A stretch of 34,659 bases of DNA from NCBI GenBank assembly GCA_964443245.1, contig CAYUEG010000026.1:1-34659 (forward strand), in the 5' to 3' direction. Source of the DNA: CANJDH01 sp964443245. GTDB lineage: Bacteria > Pseudomonadota > Gammaproteobacteria > Burkholderiales > JAEUOS01. A program made the translations under genes and the position numbers. This document shows positions 23,188 to 30,911 of this stretch, in pieces. Below the pieces are notes generated by a model, which ran no database searches, was not told the origin of the DNA, and worked only from the letters and a program-made list of their open reading frames with translations. Position 1 is the first letter of the stretch, and each line of letters opens with the position of its first letter.

Positions 23188-24384
23188 ATGGAAGCCTACG
23201 TCCTCGAGTATCTGAATTTCGCCATCCGCTGGCTGCACATGATTGCGGGGATCGCCTGGATCGGCGCGTCGCTGTACTTCGTCTGGCTCGATTCGAGCCT
23301 GTTGCCACCCAAAGATCAGCCCTCGAAAGACATCGGCATTGGCGGCGAGGTGTGGGCCTTGCATGGCGGCGGTTTTTACCGCGCGCAGAAGTTTTCGGTC
23401 GCCCCGCCTTCTCTGCCGGAGCCGCTGCACTGGTTCAAGTGGGAGGCCTATACCACCTGGCTATCAGGTTTTGCGTTGCTGATCCTGATCTATTACGTGC
23501 AGGCAGATGTTTATCTCATCGACAAATCGGTGATGGACCTGCGTCCTGCGGCGGCGATCGCAGTGGGCCTGGGCGTCCTGGCGATGACATGGATCATCTA
23601 CGACCTGATGTGCCGTTCCCCGCTGGGCGAGAACGAGCCATTGCTGGCGGCCATCATGTTCGTGCTGCTGGGTGCGCTGGCCTACGGGCTGACCCACATG
23701 TTCAGCGGTCGTGGGGCCTTCATCCATTTTGGCGCTGTGCTCGGCACCATCATGGTGGCGAACGTGTTCTTTGTCATCATGCCAGGGCAGCGCGAGATGG
23801 TGAAGGCCAAGATCGAAGGCCGGCCGGTCGATCCGGTCCACGGCGCGCGCGGCAAGCAGCGCAGCGTTCACAACACCTATTTCACCTTGCCGGTGGTGTT
23901 CGTGATGGTGAGCAATCATTACGCCGGCTTCACCAATCACAAGCATGCCTGGGCCATCCTCATGGCCATTAGCCTTGCCGGCGCGCTGATTCGCCTGTAC
24001 TCGGTGTTGAGTCATCGCGGTGTGAAGAAGCACACGTTGTGGATGGCAGGGTACGGCATTCTGATTGGCCTCTTCATCGCCCTGTTTCCCAAGCCGGTGG
24101 AGCAGAAGGCAGGAGCGCCGAGCATTCGCTTCGCGGACGTCAAGAAGGTACTCGATGCGAAGTGCACCGTCTGTCACGCTGCTGTGCCGACGTTTCAGGG
24201 TTTCAACGCGCCGCCAAAGAATGTGGTGCTGGAATCTCCTGCGCAGATCAAGGCCCTGGCGGCGCAGATCAACCAGCAGACGGTGGTGGCCAAAGCCATG
24301 CCGCCCGGCAATCTGACACAATTGAGTGATGACGAGCGTGCGCTTATCGGGGCCTGGTTTGCGCAGGGCGCAAAGGTAGAGTAG
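23188..24384 (+). CDS. puuD: Membrane urate oxidase/hydroxylase PuuD with cytochrome c domain
   Basis: A 398-residue integral-membrane urate oxidase that makes 5-hydroxyisourate and passes electrons to the respiratory chain rather than to O2 as in UaZ-type uricase. Several transmembrane helices fill about residues 10-305 (starting NFAIRWLHMIAGIAWIGASLYFVW). The conserved HNTYFTLPVVFVMVSNHY segment is present. The C-terminal ~90 residues are a cytochrome c domain with a heme site CTVCH at residues 326-330 and a later axial Met candidate in KAMPPGN. The protein is full length. It is third in the rightward operon, after uraH. Because PuuD yields no H2O2, no catalase partner is needed. Confidence 0.95.
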   Translation: MEAYVLEYLNFAIRWLHMIAGIAWIGASLYFVWLDSSLLPPKDQPSKDIGIGGEVWALHGGGFYRAQKFSVAPPSLPEPLHWFKWEAYTTWLSGFALLILIYYVQADVYLIDKSVMDLRPAAAIAVGLGVLAMTWIIYDLMCRSPLGENEPLLAAIMFVLLGALAYGLTHMFSGRGAFIHFGAVLGTIMVANVFFVIMPGQREMVKAKIEGRPVDPVHGARGKQRSVHNTYFTLPVVFVMVSNHYAGFTNHKHAWAILMAISLAGALIRLYSVLSHRGVKKHTLWMAGYGILIGLFIALFPKPVEQKAGAPSIRFADVKKVLDAKCTVCHAAVPTFQGFNAPPKNVVLESPAQIKALAAQINQQTVVAKAMPPGNLTQLSDDERALIGAWFAQGAKVE

Positions 24385-24440
24385 ACGCTTGTCCAGCTGC
24401 AAGTTAAGTTGACGCTGGGTCGATTTGAAAGGAAGTGACC

Positions 24441-25262
24441 ATGACCGCCATTGCCAGTGCCATCGCCCACGAACTCCTCCAGGCGCGCGCGAAGTCCTCT
24501 ACGCTGCCGCCGTACACCAGTCTTGGCAAGGGCCTTTCGGTCGATTTGGCTTATGACATCTCGGCTGAAGTCCTGAAGTTGAGGCGCGCCAAAGGCGAAC
24601 GCGTGGTGGGGCGCAAGATCGGCTTCACGAATCAGAGCATCTGGTCCGAGTATGGCGTTGACGCGCCGATCTGGAACTACGTGTTTGATTCGACGATACG
24701 CTTCGCAAGCGAAAACACCGGTGTGCAATCACTGAAGGGTGCGCTGGAGCCAAAGATCGAACCGGAAATTGTGTTTTGCATGCGCAGCGCGCCGCGCCCT
24801 GGGATGAGCGTGGCCCAGCTCGCCGATTGCATTGACTGGATGGCGCACGGATACGAAATCGTCCATTCGCTCTATCCGGGCTGGAAGTTCCAGGGTGCCG
24901 ACACCGTCGCTGCTTTCGGCATGCACGGCGTACTGATCGTCGGTACACCGCGCCAGGTGCGCACCATCGCTGGCTTGAATCGTGATCTGGAAAAGGAAAT
25001 GCGCGATTTCAAGGTGTCGCTGTTGTGTGATGGTGAGCTGCGCGATAGCGGCGCCGGATCCAATGTGCTCGGGAGCCCCTTGCTGGCTTTGCGCCACCTC
25101 GTGGACCTTCTGGCCCACCAGCCCAACCATCACATGATCGAGCCGGGGGAAATCATCACGACCGGCACGCTCACTGCAGCCCTGCCGATCAGGAAGGGTG
25201 AAACCTGGCACACGGCGTTCACCGGACTGGACCTGCCCGGGCTTTCAGTCAAGTTCGTCTAG
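24441..25262 (+). CDS. 2-keto-4-pentenoate hydratase / 2-oxo-3-hexenedioate decarboxylase family protein
   Basis: A 273-residue FAH-fold enzyme of the MhpD/DmpE/DmpH type. Relatives hydrate 2-hydroxy-2,4-dienoates or decarboxylate 2-oxo-3-hexenedioate in meta-cleavage pathways. The metal-binding Glu pair is in KIEPEIVF (Glu107, Glu109), after VVGRKIGFTN; GSPLLALRHLV and PGEIITTGTLT are family segments. ATG 24441 follows an AGGA site by seven bases and lies 56 bases after puuD, so it is the last gene of the urate operon. No known urate-pathway step uses this fold. Either it processes an aromatic ring-cleavage product made by the neighbouring UbiD/Mo-hydroxylase cluster, or it has an unassigned role in ureide metabolism. 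Confidence 0.84.
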   Translation: MTAIASAIAHELLQARAKSSTLPPYTSLGKGLSVDLAYDISAEVLKLRRAKGERVVGRKIGFTNQSIWSEYGVDAPIWNYVFDSTIRFASENTGVQSLKGALEPKIEPEIVFCMRSAPRPGMSVAQLADCIDWMAHGYEIVHSLYPGWKFQGADTVAAFGMHGVLIVGTPRQVRTIAGLNRDLEKEMRDFKVSLLCDGELRDSGAGSNVLGSPLLALRHLVDLLAHQPNHHMIEPGEIITTGTLTAALPIRKGETWHTAFTGLDLPGLSVKFV

Positions 25263-25397
25263 GCCAGGCTCCGAGCGAACTAGGTCGCCTGCAGCGGGCG
25301 ATGCGGTCAAGAACCGCTCCCACCAACGCTTTCCGCCTGGTTTGCATCTGCCGCGGTTTGCGTCTGTCCTGGTTCTCCTGCGAGGTCGTCGACGACC

Positions 25398-26123
25398 CTA
25401 TAGTCCTCCAGCCAGCCACAGCGCCAGTGGTACCAGCATGGCTGTGAGCATGCCGTTGAGTCCCATGCCCAACCCGGCGAAGGCGCCGGCTTCCTCGCTG
25501 ACCTGAAACGCCCGCGCCGTGCCGATACCGTGCGCGGCCACCCCGGTGGCAAATCCGCGCACCGCATGGTCGGCCACGCGCATGGCGTCAAGCACGTATT
25601 TGGCAAGCACCGCACCGATGATGCCGGTCGAGACTACCAGCACCGCTGTGAGCGACGGCAAGCCTCCGATCTTCTCGGAGATGCCCATGGCAATCGGCGT
25701 GGTGACCGATTTTGGCGCCAGCGACAGCAACGTGACCTTGCCGGCCCCCAGTGCCCACGCCACCATCACTGCGCCAGCGGTGGCGGTGACCGAGCCTGCC
25801 AGCAGCGCCACCAGTAGCGAGCGCCATTCAGTTTTCAGGCGCGCCAGCTGTGCGTAAAGCGGAATGGCCAACGCCACCGTGGCTGGACCCAGCAGGAAGT
25901 GAATGAATTGCGCGCCGGAAAAGTAGGTCTGGTACGACGTGCCGGTCAGGATCAGCAGCCCGACCAGCAAGCCCACGGAAACCGCCACAGGGTTGAGCAG
26001 GGGGTGAAAACGCGCCCGGGCATACAGCCAGTACGCCGCCTGGTACGCAAGCAGGGTTGCCGTCAGGCCGAGCAACGGTGTGGCGGACAGGTACACCCAG
26101 ATGTCGTTGAGCCGGGCGTTCAC
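25398..26123 (-). CDS. lrgB: LrgB/CidB-family membrane protein
   Basis: A 241-residue multi-pass membrane protein of the LrgB family. Family landmarks are NPVAVSVGLLVGLL, FIHFLLGPATVALAIPLY, LAPKSVTTPIAMGISEKIGG and HGIGTARAFQ. It works with LrgA. The family was first described as controlling murein hydrolase activity, but homologues transport small organic acids: plant PLGG1 carries glycolate/glycerate and Bacillus PftAB carries pyruvate. The start is GTG at 26121-26123, overlapping the lrgA stop as GTGA. It is convergent with the hydratase gene at the end of the ureide island, across 135 bases (25263-25397) that hold no gene or clear terminator. Transport of a two- or three-carbon acid from ureide catabolism is plausible but inferred. 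Confidence 0.9.
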   Translation of the reverse strand: MNARLNDIWVYLSATPLLGLTATLLAYQAAYWLYARARFHPLLNPVAVSVGLLVGLLILTGTSYQTYFSGAQFIHFLLGPATVALAIPLYAQLARLKTEWRSLLVALLAGSVTATAGAVMVAWALGAGKVTLLSLAPKSVTTPIAMGISEKIGGLPSLTAVLVVSTGIIGAVLAKYVLDAMRVADHAVRGFATGVAAHGIGTARAFQVSEEAGAFAGLGMGLNGMLTAMLVPLALWLAGGL

Positions 26124-26461
26124 ACCGTCCTCCGCCTCATCCAGGCGAACACCAGTGCTGTGACTGCGATCGTGGCGGCAGTGCTCAGGACCAGCGCGAG
26201 CAAGATGGGCAGGGCTTCACCACGAATCCGGCCGAAGTGCACCATCACGCCCACGCCCGCTGGCACGAACAGCAGGGAAAAATGGGTCAGGAGGCCATTT
26301 GCCGTGTCGCGCAGGCTTTCACTGGCCTGGCCGCGGATCACCAGGGTGGTGAACAGCATCACCATGCCGATCACCGGCCCCGGCACGGGCAAACCAAGTG
26401 CATGCGCCATGACCTCGCCGACGGTCTGGTAGACCAGCAGGAGCGTCAGGGCGGGGAGCAT
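26120..26461 (-). CDS. lrgA: LrgA/CidA-family membrane protein
   Basis: A 113-residue holin-like protein with about four transmembrane helices and the LrgA pattern GEVMAHALGLPVPGPVIGMVMLF, followed by HFSLLFVPAGVGVM. It is the partner of LrgB, and the two genes overlap by four bases (GTGA). ATG 26459-26461 lies just left of the grxD terminator, so this pair is a separate leftward transcription unit whose promoter must sit between that terminator and the start. That interval is short (about 40 bases), so some read-through from grxD may be needed. Confidence 0.9.
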   Translation of the reverse strand: MLPALTLLLVYQTVGEVMAHALGLPVPGPVIGMVMLFTTLVIRGQASESLRDTANGLLTHFSLLFVPAGVGVMVHFGRIRGEALPILLALVLSTAATIAVTALVFAWMRRRTV

Positions 26462-26499
26462 GGTGTCAGGCAGATGGCAAGGTTCTCCTCGAAAAAAAC

Positions 26500-26528
26500 A
26501 AAAGGCCGCTGGGTGGGGCGGCCTTTTT
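26500..26528 (-). terminator. Rho-independent terminator after grxD (works in both directions)
   Basis: AAAGGCCGC (26501-26509) and GCGGCCTTT (26518-26526) make a nine-pair stem with loop TGGGTGGG. On the minus strand it is followed by a T-rich tract (TTTTGTTTTTTTC), 24 bases after the grxD stop. T-runs are present on both sides. Confidence 0.9.
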
Positions 26529-26551
26529 TCTGGGTCGTGCCCGTGCGCAGC

Positions 26552-26863
26552 TTATTTGGCGGACAGGACCTGTTGCAATTCGCCTGTTTGGAACATCTCG
26601 TTCATGATGTCCGACCCGCCAACGAACTCGCCATTGACGTAAAGCTGCGGAATGGTTGGCCAGTTGGCGTACTCCTTGATGCCCTGGCGGATTTCCGGAT
26701 CTTCGAGCACGTTCACGGTGGTAACTTCCGAGACGCCGCTCATCTTCAGCAACTGGATGGCCTTGGCGGAAAAGCCGCATTGCGGGAAGGTGGGTGTGCC
26801 CTTCATGAACAACACGACGGGGTTGGAGGTGACGGTCTGGCGAATGCGTTCCTGAGTATCCAT
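26552..26863 (-). CDS. grxD: Monothiol glutaredoxin, Grx4 type
   Basis: A 103-residue CGFS-type glutaredoxin that binds a glutathione-ligated [2Fe-2S] cluster and takes part in Fe-S trafficking and iron sensing. The active site is CGFS at residues 29-32 after KGTPTFPQ. The typical NVLEDPEIRQGIKEYANWPTIPQLY and GGSDIMNEM segments follow. An AAAGG site precedes the ATG. In many betaproteobacteria grxD directly follows prmC, and ubiX often follows it. Here three signalling genes lie between prmC and grxD, and lrgA lies after it. It may assist ErpA, encoded 25 kb to the left. Confidence 0.95.
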   Translation of the reverse strand: MDTQERIRQTVTSNPVVLFMKGTPTFPQCGFSAKAIQLLKMSGVSEVTTVNVLEDPEIRQGIKEYANWPTIPQLYVNGEFVGGSDIMNEMFQTGELQQVLSAK

Positions 26864-26886
26864 GTGGGTGCCTTTCTGGAATGTGC

Positions 26887-27237
26887 TTAAGACTTGAGGG
26901 ATTTCGACCGCACCATGCGCGAGAACAGGAAATTCTCGGCCGTGTAGTCGGCATCACTGACAAAATTGAGTTTGTAGTCGCCGAATTCAATCACTTCATT
27001 GCTTTTGAGCAGATGCCGCTTGACCGGCTTGCCAGCGATGCTGGTGCCATTGGTGCTGCCCAGGTCTTCGAGGATGAAGTCGTTGCCGACCTGGATGATC
27101 GCGGCATGCTCGCCGGAAAGGAAGCCGTCTTCGATCTGTACATCATTGGTCGCCTTGCGTCCAATGGTGGTGCGTTCCTTTGCCAGGGTGTATTCCTTCA
27201 ACACCACGCCATCTACGCTCAGGACAAGCCGTGCCAT
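26887..27237 (-). CDS. FHA-domain protein
   Basis: A 116-residue protein consisting almost entirely of one forkhead-associated domain, a phosphothreonine-peptide reader. Conserved FHA residues are visible: Gly26-Arg27 (TIGRK), Ser41 and His44 (SGEH) and STNGT at 61-65. A short basic C-terminal tail follows. No transmembrane segment or signal peptide is seen. The start ATG 27235-27237 has AGGGG upstream; a frame open 12 codons further up is less likely. Its probable partner is the Ser/Thr kinase two genes upstream in the same direction. It is separated from the FecR gene by 107 bases, so it may have its own promoter. Confidence 0.9.
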   Translation of the reverse strand: MARLVLSVDGVVLKEYTLAKERTTIGRKATNDVQIEDGFLSGEHAAIIQVGNDFILEDLGSTNGTSIAGKPVKRHLLKSNEVIEFGDYKLNFVSDADYTAENFLFSRMVRSKSLKS

Positions 27238-27344
27238 ATCAACCCCTGTGAAATGCCAGTGCAATGAATGCAACGATTGTGGAATGGTACTTGAATTTTT
27301 CGCTTGGATCAGCGCCTGCTGCCGTAACCGGCCGTGGCGGCCGG

Positions 27345-28751
27345 CTAGAGGGTATCGCTGCCGACACGAAACGCCTGGGCCAAACCGGCCGGGCCGGATT
27401 CGCCCTTGGCGTCAAGGGTGCGTACGCGCCAATAGACCACGCGGCGCGGTGAGCTGGCAATCTCCATCTGGTGCCGCGTGCCGTTGACGCGCACTTCTGC
27501 CAGGTCCACCGAAAAGCCGGCGTCTGCCGCGGTTTGCAGGATGTAGCCGCTCGCGCCCGGCACTTCGTCCCAGCGAAATGTCAGCGCCATGCGCGCCAGT
27601 GTCGGCTGCCTCAAAACGCCCTGTGGTGCCGGGTCCGGGATGCCCGGCGGACGCGGATTGGCCTTGACGCGAAAGCGATGATCCGCATTCCAGCCTTCCA
27701 ATCCTTGCGCATCAATGGCGCGCGCACGAAAAAAATACTCGCCGTCGGCCAGGGCGGCGGTCCGCAGCAGGGGCTCCGGACTGACTGCCTGATGGATGAT
27801 CCGTTCAAAGCGCCCATCCTCTGCCACGATGGCGCGATACTGCCGCGCCCCCGGAACTCCTCCGAACGTCAGTTCGGCGTCGGTCGCTTCAACCAACGTC
27901 GCCACGCGCGCAACATCTGGCGCCCTGAGCAGCGCCGTTGGTGGGAGCGGCGGCTTGCCCTGGGCGGTAATGGTGCCGAAACCCTGGTTTACATCCACTG
28001 CGGTATTGCCTGCGGTTGTGGCCCCCGAAGCGGCCACCTTGCCTTCGAGCACTTCTGTGGTTGCGCTCGATTCCAGTGCTGCCGCCCGAAAGCTGGTACC
28101 GCGCACGGCGAGCGCCGCTGTGGGGGTCGTGATCTCGTAGCGTGAGGCGCGATTGGCAGCAGGGACAACGTCGGTTTCGATGCGGCCACTGGTCAGTTTC
28201 AGGCGAATCGAGCGGCTGCCCGTGTAGGCGTTCGTCCGGGAGTCGTCAATCTTGAGACGTGATCCCGGCTGAATCCGGATCTCCGAGCCGTCGGCCAGTT
28301 TCAGAGTGGTCTGGCCGTCGTTAGCCGTCACTACCTCGGCTTGCGAGGGTACCCTGGTGCCGACGGCGACGCTGCGGCCATCCACCGTAACCTGGCCTTT
28401 GGTCGCGGTGATGGTTGCATCAGCTGCTGCCATCTTCAGGTACGGCAGGGGAAAGCGCAGCACCTGCCCCGGGGCCAGAACGTCACTGTCCGAGAGCTGG
28501 TTGTAGCGCGCAATCTCGGGGTAGCGGCGCGGCTCTTCCATCAGCCTGCGGGCAAGGCGTTCAAGCGTATCGCCGGGGACCACCTGATGCAAATAGTCCG
28601 ATGGCTTCGCCATGTCCGCCGCTGCTACCTGTTTTGGGGCACGCACTGGGACCTGCGCCCATGCCGCCTCTCCCCAACTGCCCACTGTGACCAACATCAC
28701 CAGCGCGAACGGTGTTGCCCGAATCCGCCCGCCCTGCATCAGATACTTCAT
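27345..28751 (-). CDS. LysM and FecR domain protein with fibronectin-like repeats, exported
   Basis: A 468-residue protein with an N-terminal signal peptide (residues 1-32, ending AAWAQ) followed by a LysM domain at about 55-101 (HQVVPGDTLERLARRL...LAPGQVLRFP). A FecR domain lies at about 140-240 (EVVTANDGQTTLKLADGSEIRI, LTSGRIETDV, AVRGTSF, VLEGKV). Two fibronectin-III-like segments (about 270-370 and 385-460) end it. Despite the FecR name it has no transmembrane anti-sigma arrangement, so it is probably a periplasmic, peptidoglycan-associated structural or sensory protein. Its ATG overlaps the stop of the response-regulator/kinase gene as ATGA, so it is translated with that kinase and is likely part of the same pathway. 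A GC-rich hairpin spans its stop codon without a T-run. Confidence 0.85.
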   Translation of the reverse strand: MKYLMQGGRIRATPFALVMLVTVGSWGEAAWAQVPVRAPKQVAAADMAKPSDYLHQVVPGDTLERLARRLMEEPRRYPEIARYNQLSDSDVLAPGQVLRFPLPYLKMAAADATITATKGQVTVDGRSVAVGTRVPSQAEVVTANDGQTTLKLADGSEIRIQPGSRLKIDDSRTNAYTGSRSIRLKLTSGRIETDVVPAANRASRYEITTPTAALAVRGTSFRAAALESSATTEVLEGKVAASGATTAGNTAVDVNQGFGTITAQGKPPLPPTALLRAPDVARVATLVEATDAELTFGGVPGARQYRAIVAEDGRFERIIHQAVSPEPLLRTAALADGEYFFRARAIDAQGLEGWNADHRFRVKANPRPPGIPDPAPQGVLRQPTLARMALTFRWDEVPGASGYILQTAADAGFSVDLAEVRVNGTRHQMEIASSPRRVVYWRVRTLDAKGESGPAGLAQAFRVGSDTL

Positions 28752-29995
28752 GTTTCCACTCCCAAGGCACGAAAACAGGCAAGCACGGCGGAAGCGTCAC
28801 GCGGGCGCAGCTGCGGCGACTTGGCCATCATGAAATCGATCAAGTCCTGCCAGCGGGCGAGGTCATCGGGCAGCTTCGGCGTCGGGCTGTTGATGTGCTG
28901 AAAGATCACGTTCTGCGGATCGTTCGCCACGTACGGCTTGCGTCCGGTCAGCATCTGAAACAGGATCACACCCAGGCTGTAGACGTCTGCGGCAGGGCCC
29001 ACCTTTTCGCCCAGCGCCTGCTCCGGCGCCACATAGGAGGGCGTGCCAAACACATCTCCGTGCATGGTCATGCTGGAGGACTGGTTGAGATCCTTGGCAA
29101 TGCCAAAATCGGTCAGTGCGAGGGTGTTGTCCTTGCGGATCATCACATTGTCCGGTTTGAGGTCGCGATGGACGATGCCGGCGCGATGCGCTGCCTCCAG
29201 TCCCTTCGCGATCTGGCAGGCGTACTCGAAACTCTGGGTCTCCGTCAGCGCCGCCCCTGACGAAAGCACGTCGGCCAGGCTGCCCTGCTGGAAATACTCC
29301 ATCGCAATATACAAATGGTCCTCGTTGAATCCCTGGGCGTGGATCCTGACGATGTGGGGATGCTTCAATCGCTCCAGCAGCGCGTGCTCCTGCATGAAGC
29401 GGTTGATGATTTCCTGATCTGCATTGCGATTGAGCGGAATCATCTTCAGCACGACCCTGATGCCCGTTGACAGCTGGTCTGCCAGATAGATTGAGGACAT
29501 GCCTCCCTCGGCAATCTTGCGCACCAGCTTGTAATCAGTAATGCGCATGGTGGCCGAGTCGTCCGGTGCCTCCTGAGCCGTTGGTGCTGGCGCCGGCGTA
29601 TGGGCCTGGGGCACCAAATGGGTAAAGCGTGCGAAGCGCGCGGCGACGGCGTCAACCAGTTCTTCCCGCTCAAGCGGTTTGGTGAGGAAATCATCCGCCC
29701 CCAGCTTCATCGCGCGGCGGAACACGCTGTGGTCGGCATGCGCCGTCATCAGGATGATCGGGATCCTGGCGGTCTGGTCCTGCGCCCGCAGGGCGGACAG
29801 CAACCCAAAACCGTCCAGGCCGGGCATATGGATATCGGCGATGACCAGGTCGGGCGGCGCTTCGCCGATCACGCGCAGCGCATCGAGGCTGCCGGGAGAC
29901 TGGATGACGTGGTAACCCGCACGGGTCAGGTAAGCGACCACCAGCTGGCGCGTTGTTTCGTCATCGTCGATGACCAGAACGGCTTTCTTGCTCAT
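28748..29995 (-). CDS. Response regulator receiver domain fused to a Ser/Thr protein kinase
   Basis: A 415-residue hybrid signalling protein. Residues 1-122 are a CheY-like receiver: acidic pocket Asp10-Asp12, phospho-acceptor Asp54 in VIADIHMPG, Thr84 and Lys106 in FLTKP. A proline/alanine linker (about 125-150) leads to a Hanks-type kinase (about 155-415). The kinase has the Gly loop AEGGMSSIY, Lys184 in VVLKMI, Glu203 on helix C, HRDLKPDN at 276-283, DFG at 296-298 and GTPSYVAPE. All catalytic residues are present and there is no transmembrane segment. A two-component signal could thus gate Ser/Thr phosphorylation. No cognate histidine kinase is nearby. The downstream FHA protein is the obvious reader of its phospho-products. 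Confidence 0.93.
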   Translation of the reverse strand: MSKKAVLVIDDDETTRQLVVAYLTRAGYHVIQSPGSLDALRVIGEAPPDLVIADIHMPGLDGFGLLSALRAQDQTARIPIILMTAHADHSVFRRAMKLGADDFLTKPLEREELVDAVAARFARFTHLVPQAHTPAPAPTAQEAPDDSATMRITDYKLVRKIAEGGMSSIYLADQLSTGIRVVLKMIPLNRNADQEIINRFMQEHALLERLKHPHIVRIHAQGFNEDHLYIAMEYFQQGSLADVLSSGAALTETQSFEYACQIAKGLEAAHRAGIVHRDLKPDNVMIRKDNTLALTDFGIAKDLNQSSSMTMHGDVFGTPSYVAPEQALGEKVGPAADVYSLGVILFQMLTGRKPYVANDPQNVIFQHINSPTPKLPDDLARWQDLIDFMMAKSPQLRPRDASAVLACFRALGVET

Positions 29996-30071
29996 GACAA
30001 AACAGGGCTGGGATCAATCCGGCGAAACATCAAGTCTAACCTTCTTCGGTTGGGTAGCCACACGGGGTAGT

Positions 30072-30911
30072 TCAAGCGACGGCCCAGGTGGCGCAGGTGA
30101 CGCGCTCGTGGCCGGCGTCGTCCCGGTGGGTCTGAATCTCGCGATAGCCCTGCGCGGCCATCAGGGCGCGGACCGGCGGCCCCTGATCGAATCCGTGCTC
30201 GATGATCAGCCCGCCCCCGGGATTGAGGTGGGCCGGCGCCTGACCGACAATCGTCCGGATCGCGTCAAGCCCCGATGCGCCGCTTGCAAGCGCATGGCGT
30301 GGCTCATAACGCAGGTCGCCTTGGGAAAGATGCGCATCCCCACTGGCAATGTAGGGCGGATTGCTGGCAATCCAGTCAAAGCGTGCTGACCCGACGGCAT
30401 CGAACCAGTTGCCGGCCACGAAGGAAATGCGCTCCGCGACCTGGGCGGCGGCAGCGTTTTGCCGAGCCAGTGCCAGTGCATCCGCAGAAATGTCGGTGGC
30501 CATGATGCGTGCTGCGGGGCAATGCGCAGCGATGGTGATCGCGATGGCGCCGCTGCCGCACCCGAGGTCCAGCACGTTGATGCCATGTGCTTTGGCTGAG
30601 GAAGAGGGGGCCAAGAGCCGCTCCAGGAGCCGCTCACAGAGGAGTTCGGTTTCCGGGCGCGGAATCAGGACAGCCGGCGAGACTGCAAAGCGCTGGCCGT
30701 AGAACTCCCGTTCCCCCAGGATGTAGGCGATCGGCTGGCCGTTCAGGCGGGCGCCGTATGCGGCATCGAGAGCCGCCGCGTGCTCACTGTCAAGGGGATC
30801 GCGCAGGCGCGTCACCACCGCCGCAGCGTCAAGCCGCAGCGCGTGCTGGGCCAGCATGCGGGCCTCGATCCAGGGCAGGCCGCTGGCACGCATGGATTCT
30901 TCCAGCGTCAT
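30072..30911 (-). CDS. prmC: Peptide chain release factor N5-glutamine methyltransferase
   Basis: A 279-residue SAM-dependent enzyme that methylates the glutamine of the GGQ motif in RF1 and RF2. The SAM-binding loop is VLDLGCGSG (113-121), the catalytic NPPY is at 184-187, and the N-terminal substrate domain has IPRPETELL at 83-91. The start ATG 30909-30911 overlaps the prfA stop as ATGA, coupling the enzyme to its substrate. A much longer open frame reaches back into prfA and is rejected. A 76-base space separates its stop from the kinase gene start. Confidence 0.95.
   Translation of the reverse strand: MTLEESMRASGLPWIEARMLAQHALRLDAAAVVTRLRDPLDSEHAAALDAAYGARLNGQPIAYILGEREFYGQRFAVSPAVLIPRPETELLCERLLERLLAPSSSAKAHGINVLDLGCGSGAIAITIAAHCPAARIMATDISADALALARQNAAAAQVAERISFVAGNWFDAVGSARFDWIASNPPYIASGDAHLSQGDLRYEPRHALASGASGLDAIRTIVGQAPAHLNPGGGLIIEHGFDQGPPVRALMAAQGYREIQTHRDDAGHERVTCATWAVA

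Noticed and set aside
27328..27347. CCGGCC-GTGGC-GGCCGG hairpin at the FecR gene end as a terminator
   Set aside because: A stem is present but no T-run follows on the minus strand, so it is noted only in the gene entry.
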